Source: Candidatus Aquidulcis sp.
Lineage (GTDB): Bacteria; Chloroflexota; Anaerolineae; UBA4142
Length of the DNA: 64,000 nucleotides
Direction: 5' to 3'
NCBI GenBank assembly: GCA_020723345.1
Contig: DYJA01000010.1
Location: 1-64,000 of the forward strand
Positions 18,983 through 27,917 of this stretch are shown one piece after another. The notes under the pieces were generated by a model that searched no databases, had not been told where the DNA came from, and saw only the letters and a list, made by a program, of their open reading frames with translations. Position 1 is the stretch's first letter. Each line of letters begins with the position of its first letter. Made by a program: the position numbers and the translations under genes.

Positions 18983-20140
18983 TCATCTCTGATACTTTTG
19001 CTGATTCTGCTGATGCTCTTCGTACGTCTTGCCGAACGCGTGCGTGCCATCGCCTTTGGAGTAAAAGTACAGATACTCGGTCTGCGCGGGTTCGGCGACC
19101 GCGACGATGGACGCGAGACTCGGACTGCAAATCGGTCCGGGCGGCAAGCCCGCGTTGCGGTACGTGTTGTACGGCGAGTTGACGCCCGCGAGTTCCTCGA
19201 TCGTCACCGGCGATTTCCACCACTGCTTGGTCGCGGCTTGGTAACCGAGCGCGTACTGCGCGGTTGAATCGGATTGCAGGAACATTTTCTTTTTGATGCG
19301 ATTCAAAAACACGCTCGCGATGATCGGACGTTCGTTCGCGACGACCGCTTCGCGCTCGACGATGGACGCGAGCGCCAGCGCTTCCAGCAGCGTCATCTTT
19401 TGCGCGGCGATCTGCTGACGCGTTTTTTCCGTGACGCGCTGCCCGAACGTGTCGAGCATCAAGGTGATCAGCGCGTCGTTCGTGATGTCGTACGGCACGT
19501 TGTACGATTCGGGAAACAGAAAACCTTCGAGCGACGGCGACGCGGTCTTGGGGCGATCCTTCAGAAACGCGTAATCGAATTTGCCTTCGCGCACCAGTTT
19601 CAGAAATTGATCGCGATTGTAATTCTTCAAGCCGAGCGTCGTCAGATAATCGGCGATTTCTTCCGCGCGCCAGCCCGGGCGAATCGTCACGGTGATCATT
19701 TTGGCAAGCCCGTGCTGCACCGCGTCGATGATCTCGTCCATCGTCATCGTTTTCCGCAGGACGTACTCGCCTGCTTGAATCTTGGTGCCGACTTTTTCGT
19801 ACTTGACGAGATTGAGAAACAGTTCCGCGTTCTTGACCAGTCCTTGTTTTTCCAAACGCGCGGCAACATCGGCGGGCAACTCACCCGGCGAAATCGTGAA
19901 ACGAATCGGCGTGGGATCAGTGCCCGCTGGCGTCAACAATTCATCTTTGCGTTGCTGCAAGTACAAATACAACGCCATATCTTCGACCGAACGCGGCGTG
20001 GGTACGCCCGCGCTCGTGACGAACAAACCACCGTCCGTTTTCGGCGTGAGCACGTTGTTGATGTACACAAACACGCCGCAAACAAAAAGAAAGGAAAGCG
20101 AAATAAGCGCGATGCCAAATAGACGTTTGAGTATTCTCAC
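18983..20140 (-). CDS. mltG: Endolytic murein transglycosylase MltG
   Basis: 385 residues. One N-terminal membrane helix (ILKRLFGIALISLSFLFVCGVFVYI) is followed by LysM-like and catalytic regions. The catalytic glutamate is in LALASIVEREAVV, and NSPYNTYRNAGLPPGPICSPSL is the C-terminal signature. MltG cuts nascent glycan strands. Start GTG at 20140 follows AAGGA; the frame is open upstream into ruvX. It lies downstream of ruvX in the same operon. Confidence 0.93.
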   Translation of the reverse strand: MRILKRLFGIALISLSFLFVCGVFVYINNVLTPKTDGGLFVTSAGVPTPRSVEDMALYLYLQQRKDELLTPAGTDPTPIRFTISPGELPADVAARLEKQGLVKNAELFLNLVKYEKVGTKIQAGEYVLRKTMTMDEIIDAVQHGLAKMITVTIRPGWRAEEIADYLTTLGLKNYNRDQFLKLVREGKFDYAFLKDRPKTASPSLEGFLFPESYNVPYDITNDALITLMLDTFGQRVTEKTRQQIAAQKMTLLEALALASIVEREAVVANERPIIASVFLNRIKKKMFLQSDSTAQYALGYQAATKQWWKSPVTIEELAGVNSPYNTYRNAGLPPGPICSPSLASIVAVAEPAQTEYLYFYSKGDGTHAFGKTYEEHQQNQQKYQR

Positions 20141-20142
20141 AA

Positions 20143-20592
20143 TTATTCCTTCTCTGTGTCCCCTGCGCCCTCTGTGGCTGATCCTGATTGCGAATCCAAA
20201 TAATCCTGCAAGATCACCGCCGCGGCAATCGCGTCCAAACCGCGCCGCGATTTTTTGCCGCGCGCGCCCGTTTCGTGCGTCCGCTTGGTCGCTTCGACGG
20301 TACTCAAGCGTTCGTCCCACAACGTCAGCGGCAGATTGAGCGCGTGCGCAATCTTTTCCGCGTACGCGATCACGGCATCCGCCTGCGCTCCTTGCGTGCC
20401 GTCCATATTGCGCGGCAGACCGACGATCAATTGCTCCGCGTCATAGTCGCGCACGATCTTCGCCAACGCGCGCGCGTCCTGCTCGATGGCAGCGCGCGCG
20501 ATAACTTCGAGCGGCGTCGCGATCCGCACTTGCGAATCGCCGCACGCGACGCCGACGCGCCTATCGCCAACGTCCAAACCGAGGTACTTCAT
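20143..20592 (-). CDS. ruvX: Putative pre-16S rRNA nuclease / Holliday junction resolvase RuvX
   Basis: 149 residues, RNase H fold. GLDVGDRRVGVACGD carries the first catalytic Asp, LWDERLST the Glu and GLDAIAAAVILQDYL the last Asp. The last 14 residues (SGSATEGAGDTEKE) are read from a CACAGAGGGCGCAGGGG-type repeat that has extended the gene. The start overlaps the upstream gene by 4 bp. Confidence 0.92.
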   Translation of the reverse strand: MKYLGLDVGDRRVGVACGDSQVRIATPLEVIARAAIEQDARALAKIVRDYDAEQLIVGLPRNMDGTQGAQADAVIAYAEKIAHALNLPLTLWDERLSTVEATKRTHETGARGKKSRRGLDAIAAAVILQDYLDSQSGSATEGAGDTEKE

Positions 20593-22097
20593 TTTCCCAC
20601 CGTCGGCGTCTCGATGAAAACCGCGATGCGAAACGCGAGGACCGGCATCAGGGGCCAGCCCGGCGGCGAGACGCGAATATCGGCGGGTTGCGCGAGTTGC
20701 GCCGCGCTTGCCAAATATTTCTTCGCGTCGTCCACCGATTTGCCTTGCAGCGCGCTCGCGACCTTGCTCGGATCGAGTTGCGGCGCAGCGTAGCCGACCG
20801 CGTAGATCGGCTGGCGCAGTTGAATCCCTTGATACTTGCCGCCCGCCATCATATCGACCTTGACGCCGTTCTGCAATAATTGATAGCCCGCCGGCAACTG
20901 CCGTTGCAAGATCGTCCCCATCAGCAAATTCAAATCGTCCTTGTCCACACCCAAACCGAACACATCCGCGCTCATCTTCAGATTCAATACATCGGCTGGC
21001 TCGTCCACGGCGCGGTCGAACAAGCGATCCGTCGGATCGACCAGCACGGAATCGGGCGGAACAAATTCGTTGGGCTTGAGCGCGGATTGCAAAACCTTTG
21101 GCGCGCCCTGTTTCAATTGCGCGAGCAACTGTTCTTCCAATTTTTTCTTGTCCGCTTCGGTCACGACGCGCACGGGACGCAGCGAACCGCTCGCCGTTGG
21201 CTTGGTGTTGATCACGCGCACCAACAATGCCATCGAACCTTCGACCGCGTTGATCGAAAGTTCCTTGACGTTTCCGGCGGGGCCCGGGTCAATCGCTTGA
21301 ATCGGCGCATCGGCGCGCGCGCCAACGCCCGACGGCACGGTCACCGTATTCGTCGTCGTAAAACGGATCGGCACGCCCGCGCTCGTCACGACGACGACGC
21401 CTTGCGGCACAATGGTTTCTTCCGCGCGCAAATTCGTGAACACGACCATTCCTGTCGAGCGCGCGTCCGGTATCGTTTTCGTCGTCGTCGTACGCAATGA
21501 CGCGGTGCCGCTCGTTTCCAACAGAATCCGCCGCGCAGGAATTGAACGCGTCGCGGAACTGACGGTCGGATTCGACGAATCGACGATGATGTCGGTCGTC
21601 GTCGTCAACACCATCGGCGCGGGGATGAGATAGACTTGCGCGGTCGGGATGAAAATAAGCGCGGCGACGCCGAGCGACGCGAGCGCGCCGGCAATCGCGA
21701 GAATCGTCACGCGCCACTCGCGCAGAATCCTGGTCACGAAAGAATCCGCGACTAGTTCGGGCGGCGCGGGCGGCGGCACATTTGCCGCGTGGATCGTGGT
21801 CGCGCGTGTGGGCGGCTGCATCTTCCAGTGCGCGGACTGTACTTGGCGGAGCGAATTAAAAATGGGAAAACCGTACTCTGCCGCGCGTTCGCGCACGCTT
21901 TCGCTGTACGCCACGAGCGCGATCTGCGCGCCGAGATCGTCGGCGGCGCGACGCAACAGTTGCAAACCACTCGCGCTTTCGAGGAACGCGCAAGCGCGCG
22001 GGACGACGAGAACCAGGTGCGCGAATTCCGCATTCTCGATCCGCGCGCGAATCACCAAAATATCGTCGCCGGGTTGGAGTTGGATGACTTGGTACAT
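20589..22097 (-). CDS. Baseplate-J-like domain membrane protein
   Basis: 502 residues. Residues 1-90 form a soluble domain (LQPGDDILVIRARIENAEF...). One membrane helix lies near 131-155 (VTILAIAGALASLGVAALIFI), and a large extracytoplasmic part contains GVVVVTSAGVPIRFTTTNTV and VPSGVGARADAPIQAIDPGPAGNV. The latter is the beta-rich gp47/baseplate-J fold. No phage genes are nearby. The gene sits between alaS and ruvX; I infer an envelope role, but the actual function is unknown. Confidence 0.65.
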   Translation of the reverse strand: MYQVIQLQPGDDILVIRARIENAEFAHLVLVVPRACAFLESASGLQLLRRAADDLGAQIALVAYSESVRERAAEYGFPIFNSLRQVQSAHWKMQPPTRATTIHAANVPPPAPPELVADSFVTRILREWRVTILAIAGALASLGVAALIFIPTAQVYLIPAPMVLTTTTDIIVDSSNPTVSSATRSIPARRILLETSGTASLRTTTTKTIPDARSTGMVVFTNLRAEETIVPQGVVVVTSAGVPIRFTTTNTVTVPSGVGARADAPIQAIDPGPAGNVKELSINAVEGSMALLVRVINTKPTASGSLRPVRVVTEADKKKLEEQLLAQLKQGAPKVLQSALKPNEFVPPDSVLVDPTDRLFDRAVDEPADVLNLKMSADVFGLGVDKDDLNLLMGTILQRQLPAGYQLLQNGVKVDMMAGGKYQGIQLRQPIYAVGYAAPQLDPSKVASALQGKSVDDAKKYLASAAQLAQPADIRVSPPGWPLMPVLAFRIAVFIETPTVGK

Positions 22098-22127
22098 GTA
22101 TCGTGATACGTGATGCGTGATACGTGA
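22097..22127. repeat. CGTGATACGTGATG-type micro-repeat
   Basis: Tandem units of CGTGATA / CGTGATG (7 bp). The same unit recurs at 58303-58335, 58388-58408, 61486-61517 and 63166-63232. Confidence 0.75.
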
Positions 22128-22187
22128 GTAGGGACGTTCAACCCTGGCTCTTGCATCCCCGCCAGGACAAGTGTTGAACGTCCCTAC
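22128..22187. repeat. Nested palindrome, alaS/baseplate-J-like gap
   Basis: GTAGGGACGTTCAAC at 22128-22142 pairs perfectly with GTTGAACGTCCCTAC at 22173-22187, with an inner CCTGGC / GCCAGG stem. It resembles the GTAGGGGCGC palindrome at 48770-48798. Confidence 0.85.
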
Positions 22188-22197
22188 GATTGCGTCC

Positions 22198-24936
22198 CTA
22201 CTTTTTCGTGATCAAATTCGGCGCTTGCGCGATCGCTTCGGGGAGGCGCTCCACATCTTTGCCGCCTGCTTGCGCCATCGTCGCGCGTCCGCCGCCGCCG
22301 CCGCCCACGATTCGTGCGATGGGACGAATGACCTGCACCGCGTCGTAACCTTGCGCCACCAAGTCTTGTGTAACCATCACGAGGAGCGATGGTCGGTTGT
22401 CAATCGCCGCGCCAAGCACGATGATGCCCGAACCCAGTTTGTCTTTGAGCCAATCACCCATCTCGCGCAGCGTATCCGCGTTCGCGGCGTCAACCTGCGC
22501 CGCGAGAATCATTACGCCGTTGACCGTTTGCGCACGTTGCAACAACGTGTCTACATTCCGCATCGCGAGATCGCGGCGCAGACGCTCGATTTCCTTTTGC
22601 TGTACGTCGCGCTCGCTCATCAAGTCGAGGACTTTGCGGTCGACTTGATCGGAAGTCGTACGCAAGTACGCCGCCGTGCGCTCCAGGCGACCGAGACCTT
22701 CGCGCAGCAATTTGCTCACGCCGCGTCCCGTCGTCGCTTCGATGCGGCGCAAACCCGAACCGATGGACGATTCCGACAAAACGTGAAACGATCCGATCTG
22801 GCTCGTGCGCGTGACGTGCGTGCCGCCGCACAATTCCTGGCTGAACGGCTTGCTCGGATCGCCGACTTTGAGCACGCGCACGCGCTCGCCGTACTTTTCG
22901 GTGAAGAGCGCCATCGCGCCGCCCGCCACCGCGTCGCGATAATTCATTTCGAACGGCGCGACGGGAAAATCGGCGAGCACCGCGTCGTTCACCGATTCTT
23001 CGATGCGATCCAATTCATCCTGGGTCAGCATCGCGTTGTGCGTAAAATCGAAACGGAACCGCTCCGGCGCGACGAGCGAGCCGCCCTGCTGAACGTGTTC
23101 GCCGAGAACGTACCGCAATTCGCGATGCAGCAGATGCGTCGCGGTGTGATTCCGCATAATATCCCAGCGGCGCAACTGCTCTACTTCGGCGGTTACGCGA
23201 TCCCCAACACGCGGCGCGCCTTTAATAACTTTGCCGACGTGGACGATCAACCCGGGAATCGGTCGGCGCGCGTCCGTGATTTCGATTGCCCACACGACGT
23301 TCGCGTCTTCGATTTCCGCGCCGTCGGCAACGCCCGCGTATTTGACGATGCGCCCCGTATCGCTCACCTGCCCGCCCGACTCGACGTAGAAACACGTTTG
23401 CGGCAAAACGATTTCGACCGCATCGCCGACTTGCGCTTCGTCAACCAACGCGCCGTCGCGCAAGATTCCCGCGACCTGGGTTTCGCTTTCGGTTGCGGAG
23501 TACGGATCGTGCTCAACGCCTCTTGGCGCGATTTGTTCCTTGACCGTGTGGTACGTCGTCTCGTCGTCCGCGTCCGCCGCGCCAATCGTCGACGCCGCGC
23601 GCGACCGGTCGGCTTGCGCTTCCATCGCCTGGCGGAAGCCCGGTTCGTCCACTGACATTCCGTACTCGCGCGCAATGTCGCGCGTCAGTTCGAGCGCGAA
23701 TCCGTACGTGTCGTGCAATTTGAACGCGTCCGCGCCGGAGATTTGCGTCTTGCCTTTCGCCTTCAAATCCGCGATCAACTCGTCGAGCAGTGCGGAGCCG
23801 GTCTTGAGCGTCGCTTGGAAACGCTGTTCCTCTTGCAGCGTCGTTTTCAAAATCACGTCGCGCCGCTTGACGAGTTCGGGATATTGCTCGCCCATAATTT
23901 CGATCACAGTCGGCAGAACCTGGGTCAGGAACGGTTCGGTGAAACCAAGCATTTGACCGTGCCGCGCCGCGCGGCGGAGAATCAAACGCAAAATGTAATT
24001 GCGCCCCTCGTTTCCAGGAATCACGCCGTCGGCGGTGAGAAACGCGACCGCGCGCGCATGATCGGCAATAACGCGGTACGACGCGATCTGTTTTTCCATC
24101 GCGGCTTTATCGTGTCCGAGCAATTTGCGCGTCTGTTCGAGAATCGGCTTGAACAAATCGGTGTCGTAATTCGACGGCTTGTTCTGCAAAACCATCGCGA
24201 CGCGTTCGAGTCCTGCGCCGGTATCCACCGAGGGTCGCGGCAGCGCTTCGAGTTTGAACGCGTCGCCGTCGGCGAAACGATTGAACTGCATAAAAACGAG
24301 ATTCCAAATTTCGAGCGTCTCGCCGCCCTCGCCGTTGACGTACTCGCGCCGATTGTATTTCGGGTCCTTGGGGCGTTCGCCGCGATAGTAATGAATTTCG
24401 GAGCAGGGACCGCACGGACCCGTTTCGCCCATTTGCCAAAAATTGTCTTTGCGCCCGAAACGCAAAACGTGATCAGCCGCCGCGCCAACCTTGACCCACA
24501 ACTCCGCCGCTTCTTCGTCGGCGGGCACTTCGGTGTCGCCTTCAAAGACGGTGAACCAGAGCCGCGCGGGATCCATTTCGTAATGGTTGACGAGCAAATC
24601 CCACGCATAGTGAATCGCGTCCTTTTTGAAATAATCGCCGAACGAAAAATTGCCGAGCATCTCGAAGAACGTGTGATGGCGCGGCGACGGTCCGACGTTT
24701 TCCAGATCGTTGTGCTTGCCCGAGACGCGCATACACTTTTGCGACGTGGTCGCGCGCGTGTACTCGCGTTTCTCGCGACCGAGAAACGCGTCTTTGAATT
24801 GCACCATGCCCGCGTTCGTGAAGAGCAGCGTCGGATCGCCCGCGGGAATCAGCGATGAACTCGCGACGACGGCGTGCTTGCGTCGCTTAAAGTAATCGAG
24901 AAATGTTTTGCGAATTTCGTGAGAGGTAGGTGACAT
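22198..24936 (-). CDS. alaS: Alanyl-tRNA synthetase
   Basis: 912 residues. The class II catalytic core is at the N-terminus (SSSLIPAGDPTLLFTNAGMVQFKDAFLG). The editing domain has RNHTATHLLH and CGGTHV zinc motifs, and the C-Ala domain ends GGGGGGRATMAQAGGKD. It charges tRNA-Ala. The ATG at 24936 follows AGGATGCACA. Neither a T-box consensus nor a tRNA-like leader was seen. Confidence 0.97.
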   Translation of the reverse strand: MSPTSHEIRKTFLDYFKRRKHAVVASSSLIPAGDPTLLFTNAGMVQFKDAFLGREKREYTRATTSQKCMRVSGKHNDLENVGPSPRHHTFFEMLGNFSFGDYFKKDAIHYAWDLLVNHYEMDPARLWFTVFEGDTEVPADEEAAELWVKVGAAADHVLRFGRKDNFWQMGETGPCGPCSEIHYYRGERPKDPKYNRREYVNGEGGETLEIWNLVFMQFNRFADGDAFKLEALPRPSVDTGAGLERVAMVLQNKPSNYDTDLFKPILEQTRKLLGHDKAAMEKQIASYRVIADHARAVAFLTADGVIPGNEGRNYILRLILRRAARHGQMLGFTEPFLTQVLPTVIEIMGEQYPELVKRRDVILKTTLQEEQRFQATLKTGSALLDELIADLKAKGKTQISGADAFKLHDTYGFALELTRDIAREYGMSVDEPGFRQAMEAQADRSRAASTIGAADADDETTYHTVKEQIAPRGVEHDPYSATESETQVAGILRDGALVDEAQVGDAVEIVLPQTCFYVESGGQVSDTGRIVKYAGVADGAEIEDANVVWAIEITDARRPIPGLIVHVGKVIKGAPRVGDRVTAEVEQLRRWDIMRNHTATHLLHRELRYVLGEHVQQGGSLVAPERFRFDFTHNAMLTQDELDRIEESVNDAVLADFPVAPFEMNYRDAVAGGAMALFTEKYGERVRVLKVGDPSKPFSQELCGGTHVTRTSQIGSFHVLSESSIGSGLRRIEATTGRGVSKLLREGLGRLERTAAYLRTTSDQVDRKVLDLMSERDVQQKEIERLRRDLAMRNVDTLLQRAQTVNGVMILAAQVDAANADTLREMGDWLKDKLGSGIIVLGAAIDNRPSLLVMVTQDLVAQGYDAVQVIRPIARIVGGGGGGRATMAQAGGKDVERLPEAIAQAPNLITKK

Positions 24937-24999
24937 TGTGCATCCTGATAGGTTCTATAGTATTCCTTCGCAGAAACTATCACGACCGCGAAGATTCTT

Positions 25000-25070
25000 G
25001 GGACACAGATGAACACAGATAAACACAGATAGAAAAATCAGTGTTCATCAGTGTTTATCAGTGTCCAAAA
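25000..25070. repeat. Inverted micro-tandem array upstream of alaS
   Basis: ACACAGATGA / ACACAGATAA / ACACAGAT units (10 bp) on the left; ATCAGTGTTC / ATCAGTGTTT / ATCAGTGTCC on the right. A near copy lies at 41455-41520. Confidence 0.85.
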
Positions 25071-25112
25071 GATTTGGTTGCGGCTATGCTGCGCTATGGA
25101 AAGATTGTAGAA

Positions 25113-25646
25113 TTACACGGCTACCTGGGCCGGCCCAGGGAGAGGTGATACAGGATCATCATCGTTATTTTCAGACACGGATTCACCCAAGAGTTTGACC
25201 TGCTCGGCGGATCCGATTCGCTCTAGCCAAGGCACGTCATCAAAATCCCGATCGAAACTGACGATGTACGGAATGTCCTGCTCCTGACAGACCAGCGCGA
25301 TCAACGCGTCGTGATAATTGAGGGCGCCTCGTGTACGACGGCACTGTTCAAGTATTTGCGAAAACAATCGCTGTGACTCCTGAGCTATCCACGTAATGCT
25401 TTCGATTGGAACTGTACCAGTCAACTTATCCAAAAGTTGAGCGAATTGGTCAGCGCGCTTCTGCTCTTCGGTGCGACGACCGATGACGCTGATCGCTTCG
25501 TTCACTACACAGTCAAAATAGATCAATTCCGCATCTGCTTGAATCAAAGCATTGCGCAACTCCACAGCAGTTGTGTGCCATTTGTCTTGGTCGTCAACGA
25601 GAGCAACAACGATGTTTGCATCAATGGCTGCTGATATTTCCGTCAT
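25113..25646 (-). CDS. PIN-domain toxin (VapC-like)
   Basis: 177 residues. The four acidic PIN positions are visible: AIDANIVVAL, VVNEAIS, NYHDALIAL and SFDRDFDDV. These coordinate Mg for RNase activity in the family. The ATG at 25646 follows CGGAGG, inside the 3' end of the antitoxin (26-bp overlap). The tail NNDDDPVSPLPGPAQ is poorly conserved in style. Confidence 0.83.
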   Translation of the reverse strand: MTEISAAIDANIVVALVDDQDKWHTTAVELRNALIQADAELIYFDCVVNEAISVIGRRTEEQKRADQFAQLLDKLTGTVPIESITWIAQESQRLFSQILEQCRRTRGALNYHDALIALVCQEQDIPYIVSFDRDFDDVPWLERIGSAEQVKLLGESVSENNDDDPVSPLPGPAQVAV

Positions 25647-25887
25647 AGAGCGCCTCCGTATCGGCGAGAGCATCACCACCCAACGACACTATTCCCGTCA
25701 ACGCCAACAAACTGGTCGCGGGGACAAGGCGCAATTCGATCCGCTTGGATTGTTGCGGAATGTCGCCCGATTGTTTCCGCTCGCGGAGAAACGTAGTGAA
25801 ATCAAGTACTTCAGCAATTTGTTCTGGACGCAAGTCGTCCAGCGATTTGACGATGGCTTGCTTGGCTTGATCTACATTTTGAATCAT
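25621..25887 (-). CDS. Antitoxin of the PIN pair
   Basis: 88 residues starting MIQNVDQAKQAIVKSLDDLRPEQIAEVLDF after a GAGG. It ends GIVSLGGDALADTEALYDGN, the C-terminal tag typical of antitoxins found before PIN toxins. DNA binding by the N-terminus and toxin binding by the tail are inferred from this pairing. Confidence 0.75.
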   Translation of the reverse strand: MIQNVDQAKQAIVKSLDDLRPEQIAEVLDFTTFLRERKQSGDIPQQSKRIELRLVPATSLLALTGIVSLGGDALADTEALYDGNISSH

Positions 25888-25909
25888 CGTGCACCTCTTT
25901 TCGCGCGTC

Positions 25910-25938
25910 ATTTTAGTCGAACACCTAGCGAATGTCAA
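25910..25938 (-). promoter_or_regulatory. Sigma-70-type promoter of the PIN TA pair
   Basis: On the minus strand TTGACA (25938-25933), a 17-bp spacer and TAAAAT (25915-25910), about 23 bp before the antitoxin ATG. Confidence 0.75.
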
Positions 25939-25939
25939 A

Positions 25940-26090
25940 CAACCGCGCGGTTTGCCCGCCGTCGTTTCAAAACGACGGCTCAACAAGGTGGAAACACGTT
26001 GAAACGTGTTAAGCACGATTAGCCAATCCGATTTATTGGATTTCCACCTGCGCTAGACGCCGAATTCATCCGGCGGCATGCTCCGCCGCG
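25940..26090. repeat. Cluster of short palindromes
   Basis: Between the TA pair and a divergent gene lie GTCGTTTCAAAACGAC, AACACGTTGAAACGTGTT, CCAATCCGATTTATTGG and GCCGAATTCATCCGGC-type palindromes in a row. It resembles a composite dispersed repeat. No open frame is credible here. Confidence 0.6.
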
Positions 26091-26093
26091 CGG

Positions 26094-26122
26094 TTGACGT
26101 TTTCCTTTTTTTGTTCTAAGAT
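26094..26122 (+). promoter_or_regulatory. Putative promoter of the secreted protein gene
   Basis: TTGACG, a 17-bp T-rich spacer, then TAAGAT; 35 bp before the ATG at 26158. Confidence 0.5.
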
Positions 26123-26157
26123 CGCGCGCAGATTTCCTGAATCGAAAGGAGTCGGCG

Positions 26158-27279
26158 ATGACCAAACGACACTGGATCATTCTCGGCGCGCTCGGGCTCG
26201 CCGTCATTTGTCTCTACTGCATCGGCGCAATCGCCGTCCTGCAAACGCTCAGCGCGCCATCCGCCACGCAAATCGTCGCCGCGCTCGAAGCAACGCCCGC
26301 AGGCGCGACCATCGCGCCGACGACGAGCGCGCCTGCCGCGTTTACGCCGACTACCGCGCCGACCGCGCGCGCAACCGCGACCTGGGTTCTCGCGCCACAG
26401 GCGCAGCCAAACGTGACCGGTGTCGGCACGCGCGCGCCCATCGCGCCCCCTTCGACTGCCGCTCAGGGCGCGACGCCCGGCGCAACCGCGACGCGTCGCG
26501 CGACGATTCAACCCGTCGGTCCGATTATGACCGCGTGGAGCAAAGCGCAAAACGTCACCGCGTACCGCATCGAATTCGATTGGACGGTCAAAGGCAACCT
26601 CGGCGATATGCCGCCAGGATGGGACGCCAGCAAAGGATTGCCGCTCTTCGGGATCGCGGGCGCGGTCAACGGCAAAGATTCGCAAATGTCGTTCAAGGGA
26701 ATCCTGGCAATCCTCTTCACCGGCGATCCGACAAAGTCGGTTGAATTTCTCACCATCGGCGACAAGACGTACATTCGCGGTCCAATGCCAATGATGGGCG
26801 CGCCGGAGGACAAGTGGTACATTTCAAGTGGACAAGGCACCTTCAAAACAACCATGAACGAAGGGATCACGGATTTGCCCAGCGATCCGACGATTGATTG
26901 GAACAGTTTCAAAAAGACGAGCACCGAAACGTTCGATGGGAAACGGTGCGACGTGTACAGCGGCGACAAAAACGCGACGCTGAAATTCTTCCAATCGGTC
27001 AACGCGAAAGAGACGACGGGCAAACAATCGCTCGACACAATCGACAACGCGGAAATCAGATTCTGGATTTGCGACGACGGTTATCTGCACCAGTGGACGA
27101 TGAACGTCGAGGGACGCGCCAAAGACAAGCCGACGGAAAAAGTTTCGTTTCAGATTCGATTGCACTTGTGGGATTTCAACGGGAACATCAAACTGACGCC
27201 GCCCGCAAATCCCGCGCCGCTGCAAATGCCGTCCTTCGATTTCGGATTGGCAACGCCCACCACGACGAAACCGAAATAG
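26158..27279 (+). CDS. Exported protein with Thr/Pro/Ala linker, unknown function
   Basis: 373 residues. An N-terminal hydrophobic segment (WIILGALGLAVICLYCIGAIAVL) is followed by a low-complexity Thr/Ala/Pro linker to about residue 118. The folded C-terminal domain has YRIEFDWTVKGNLGD, GAVNGKDSQMSFKG, VEFLTIGDKTYIRG and TFDGKRCDVYSGDK. The pattern recalls outer-layer lipid-carrier-like lipoproteins (LppX/LolA-type), but this is only a fold guess. A broken paralogue follows directly. Confidence 0.7.
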   Translation: MTKRHWIILGALGLAVICLYCIGAIAVLQTLSAPSATQIVAALEATPAGATIAPTTSAPAAFTPTTAPTARATATWVLAPQAQPNVTGVGTRAPIAPPSTAAQGATPGATATRRATIQPVGPIMTAWSKAQNVTAYRIEFDWTVKGNLGDMPPGWDASKGLPLFGIAGAVNGKDSQMSFKGILAILFTGDPTKSVEFLTIGDKTYIRGPMPMMGAPEDKWYISSGQGTFKTTMNEGITDLPSDPTIDWNSFKKTSTETFDGKRCDVYSGDKNATLKFFQSVNAKETTGKQSLDTIDNAEIRFWICDDGYLHQWTMNVEGRAKDKPTEKVSFQIRLHLWDFNGNIKLTPPANPAPLQMPSFDFGLATPTTTKPK

Positions 27280-27297
27280 CACGAAAGAGAGTTTCAA

Positions 27298-27852
27298 ATG
27301 ACGCGGACTCGGATTACGATCATTGCCGTACTTGCGATATGCGTCATCGCGTTTTAGTGCAGGGGCATGGTTTTCGCCGCGCTCTATTTTCGCGCGCGCG
27401 CCGCGGAACTTGCGCTGGCTCAACCGACCGGGACGTCCACGCCGCGCGCCACCGCCACGTCGACGCCTGAGCCATCGCCGCTGCCGACCGCGACACGCGT
27501 GGTTCAACTTCCAACTACGCGTCCGACGCCCACGCCGGGACCGACGAGCGCGTTCGCCGGAGCGATTCGCCAGGCGTGGGACAAATCACAAACCGCGACT
27601 GCGTATCGCATGGAATTCGATATGGGCGCGAAGGGAAACTTGGGCAATCTGCCGGGACTGACTAATCCCAATCAGGAACTCGTTCTGTTCTCGATGAACG
27701 GCGCAGTGAACGGAAAAGATACGCAGATGCAGGTGTGAATTCATCTGTACGATTTCGGCGCTAGCATCAAAATCACCCCGCCCGCTGATCCTGCGCCACT
27801 GCAATCGCCCTCGTTCAGTTTGACGACGCCGACGCCGACCAAGCCGAAATAG
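27298..27852 (+). pseudogene. Decayed, internally deleted paralogue of the preceding gene
   Basis: One frame runs from ATG 27298 to TAG 27852 with in-frame stops at 27355-27357 and 27736-27738. It has the same layout as its neighbour: hydrophobic start, Thr/Pro linker, then AYRMEFDMGAKGNLGN and MNGAVNGKDTQMQ. It jumps directly to LYDFGASIKITPPADPAPLQ, which matches the neighbour's last 40 residues. About 150 middle residues are missing, so it arose by tandem duplication, deletion and nonsense mutation. Confidence 0.85.
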
Positions 27853-27865
27853 CGCGCACACAAAA

Positions 27866-27904
27866 AGACCTTCCAGGTTTTCGCGCAAGCGACCTGGAAG
27901 GTCT
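27866..27904. terminator. Hairpin between convergent genes (family C)
   Basis: AGACCTTCCAGGT / 13-nt loop / ACCTGGAAGGTCT, a perfect 13-bp stem preceded by AAAAA, so it can terminate the minus-strand epsI transcript. Confidence 0.8.
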
Positions 27905-27917
27905 GAGGTGTTGATCC

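Noticed and set aside
20589-22097. Prophage or contractile injection system baseplate
   Set aside because: Only a baseplate-J-like fold is present, in a membrane-anchored protein between alaS and ruvX; no other tail, sheath or capsid genes occur.
22171-23655. Long plus-strand frame opposite alaS
   Set aside because: It is a shadow of alaS caused by high GC at third positions; the minus-strand product has all AlaRS motifs.
24937-25112. T-box leader for alaS
   Set aside because: No T-box sequence or terminator/antiterminator pair is visible; the region is explained by an inverted ACACAGAT micro-repeat.
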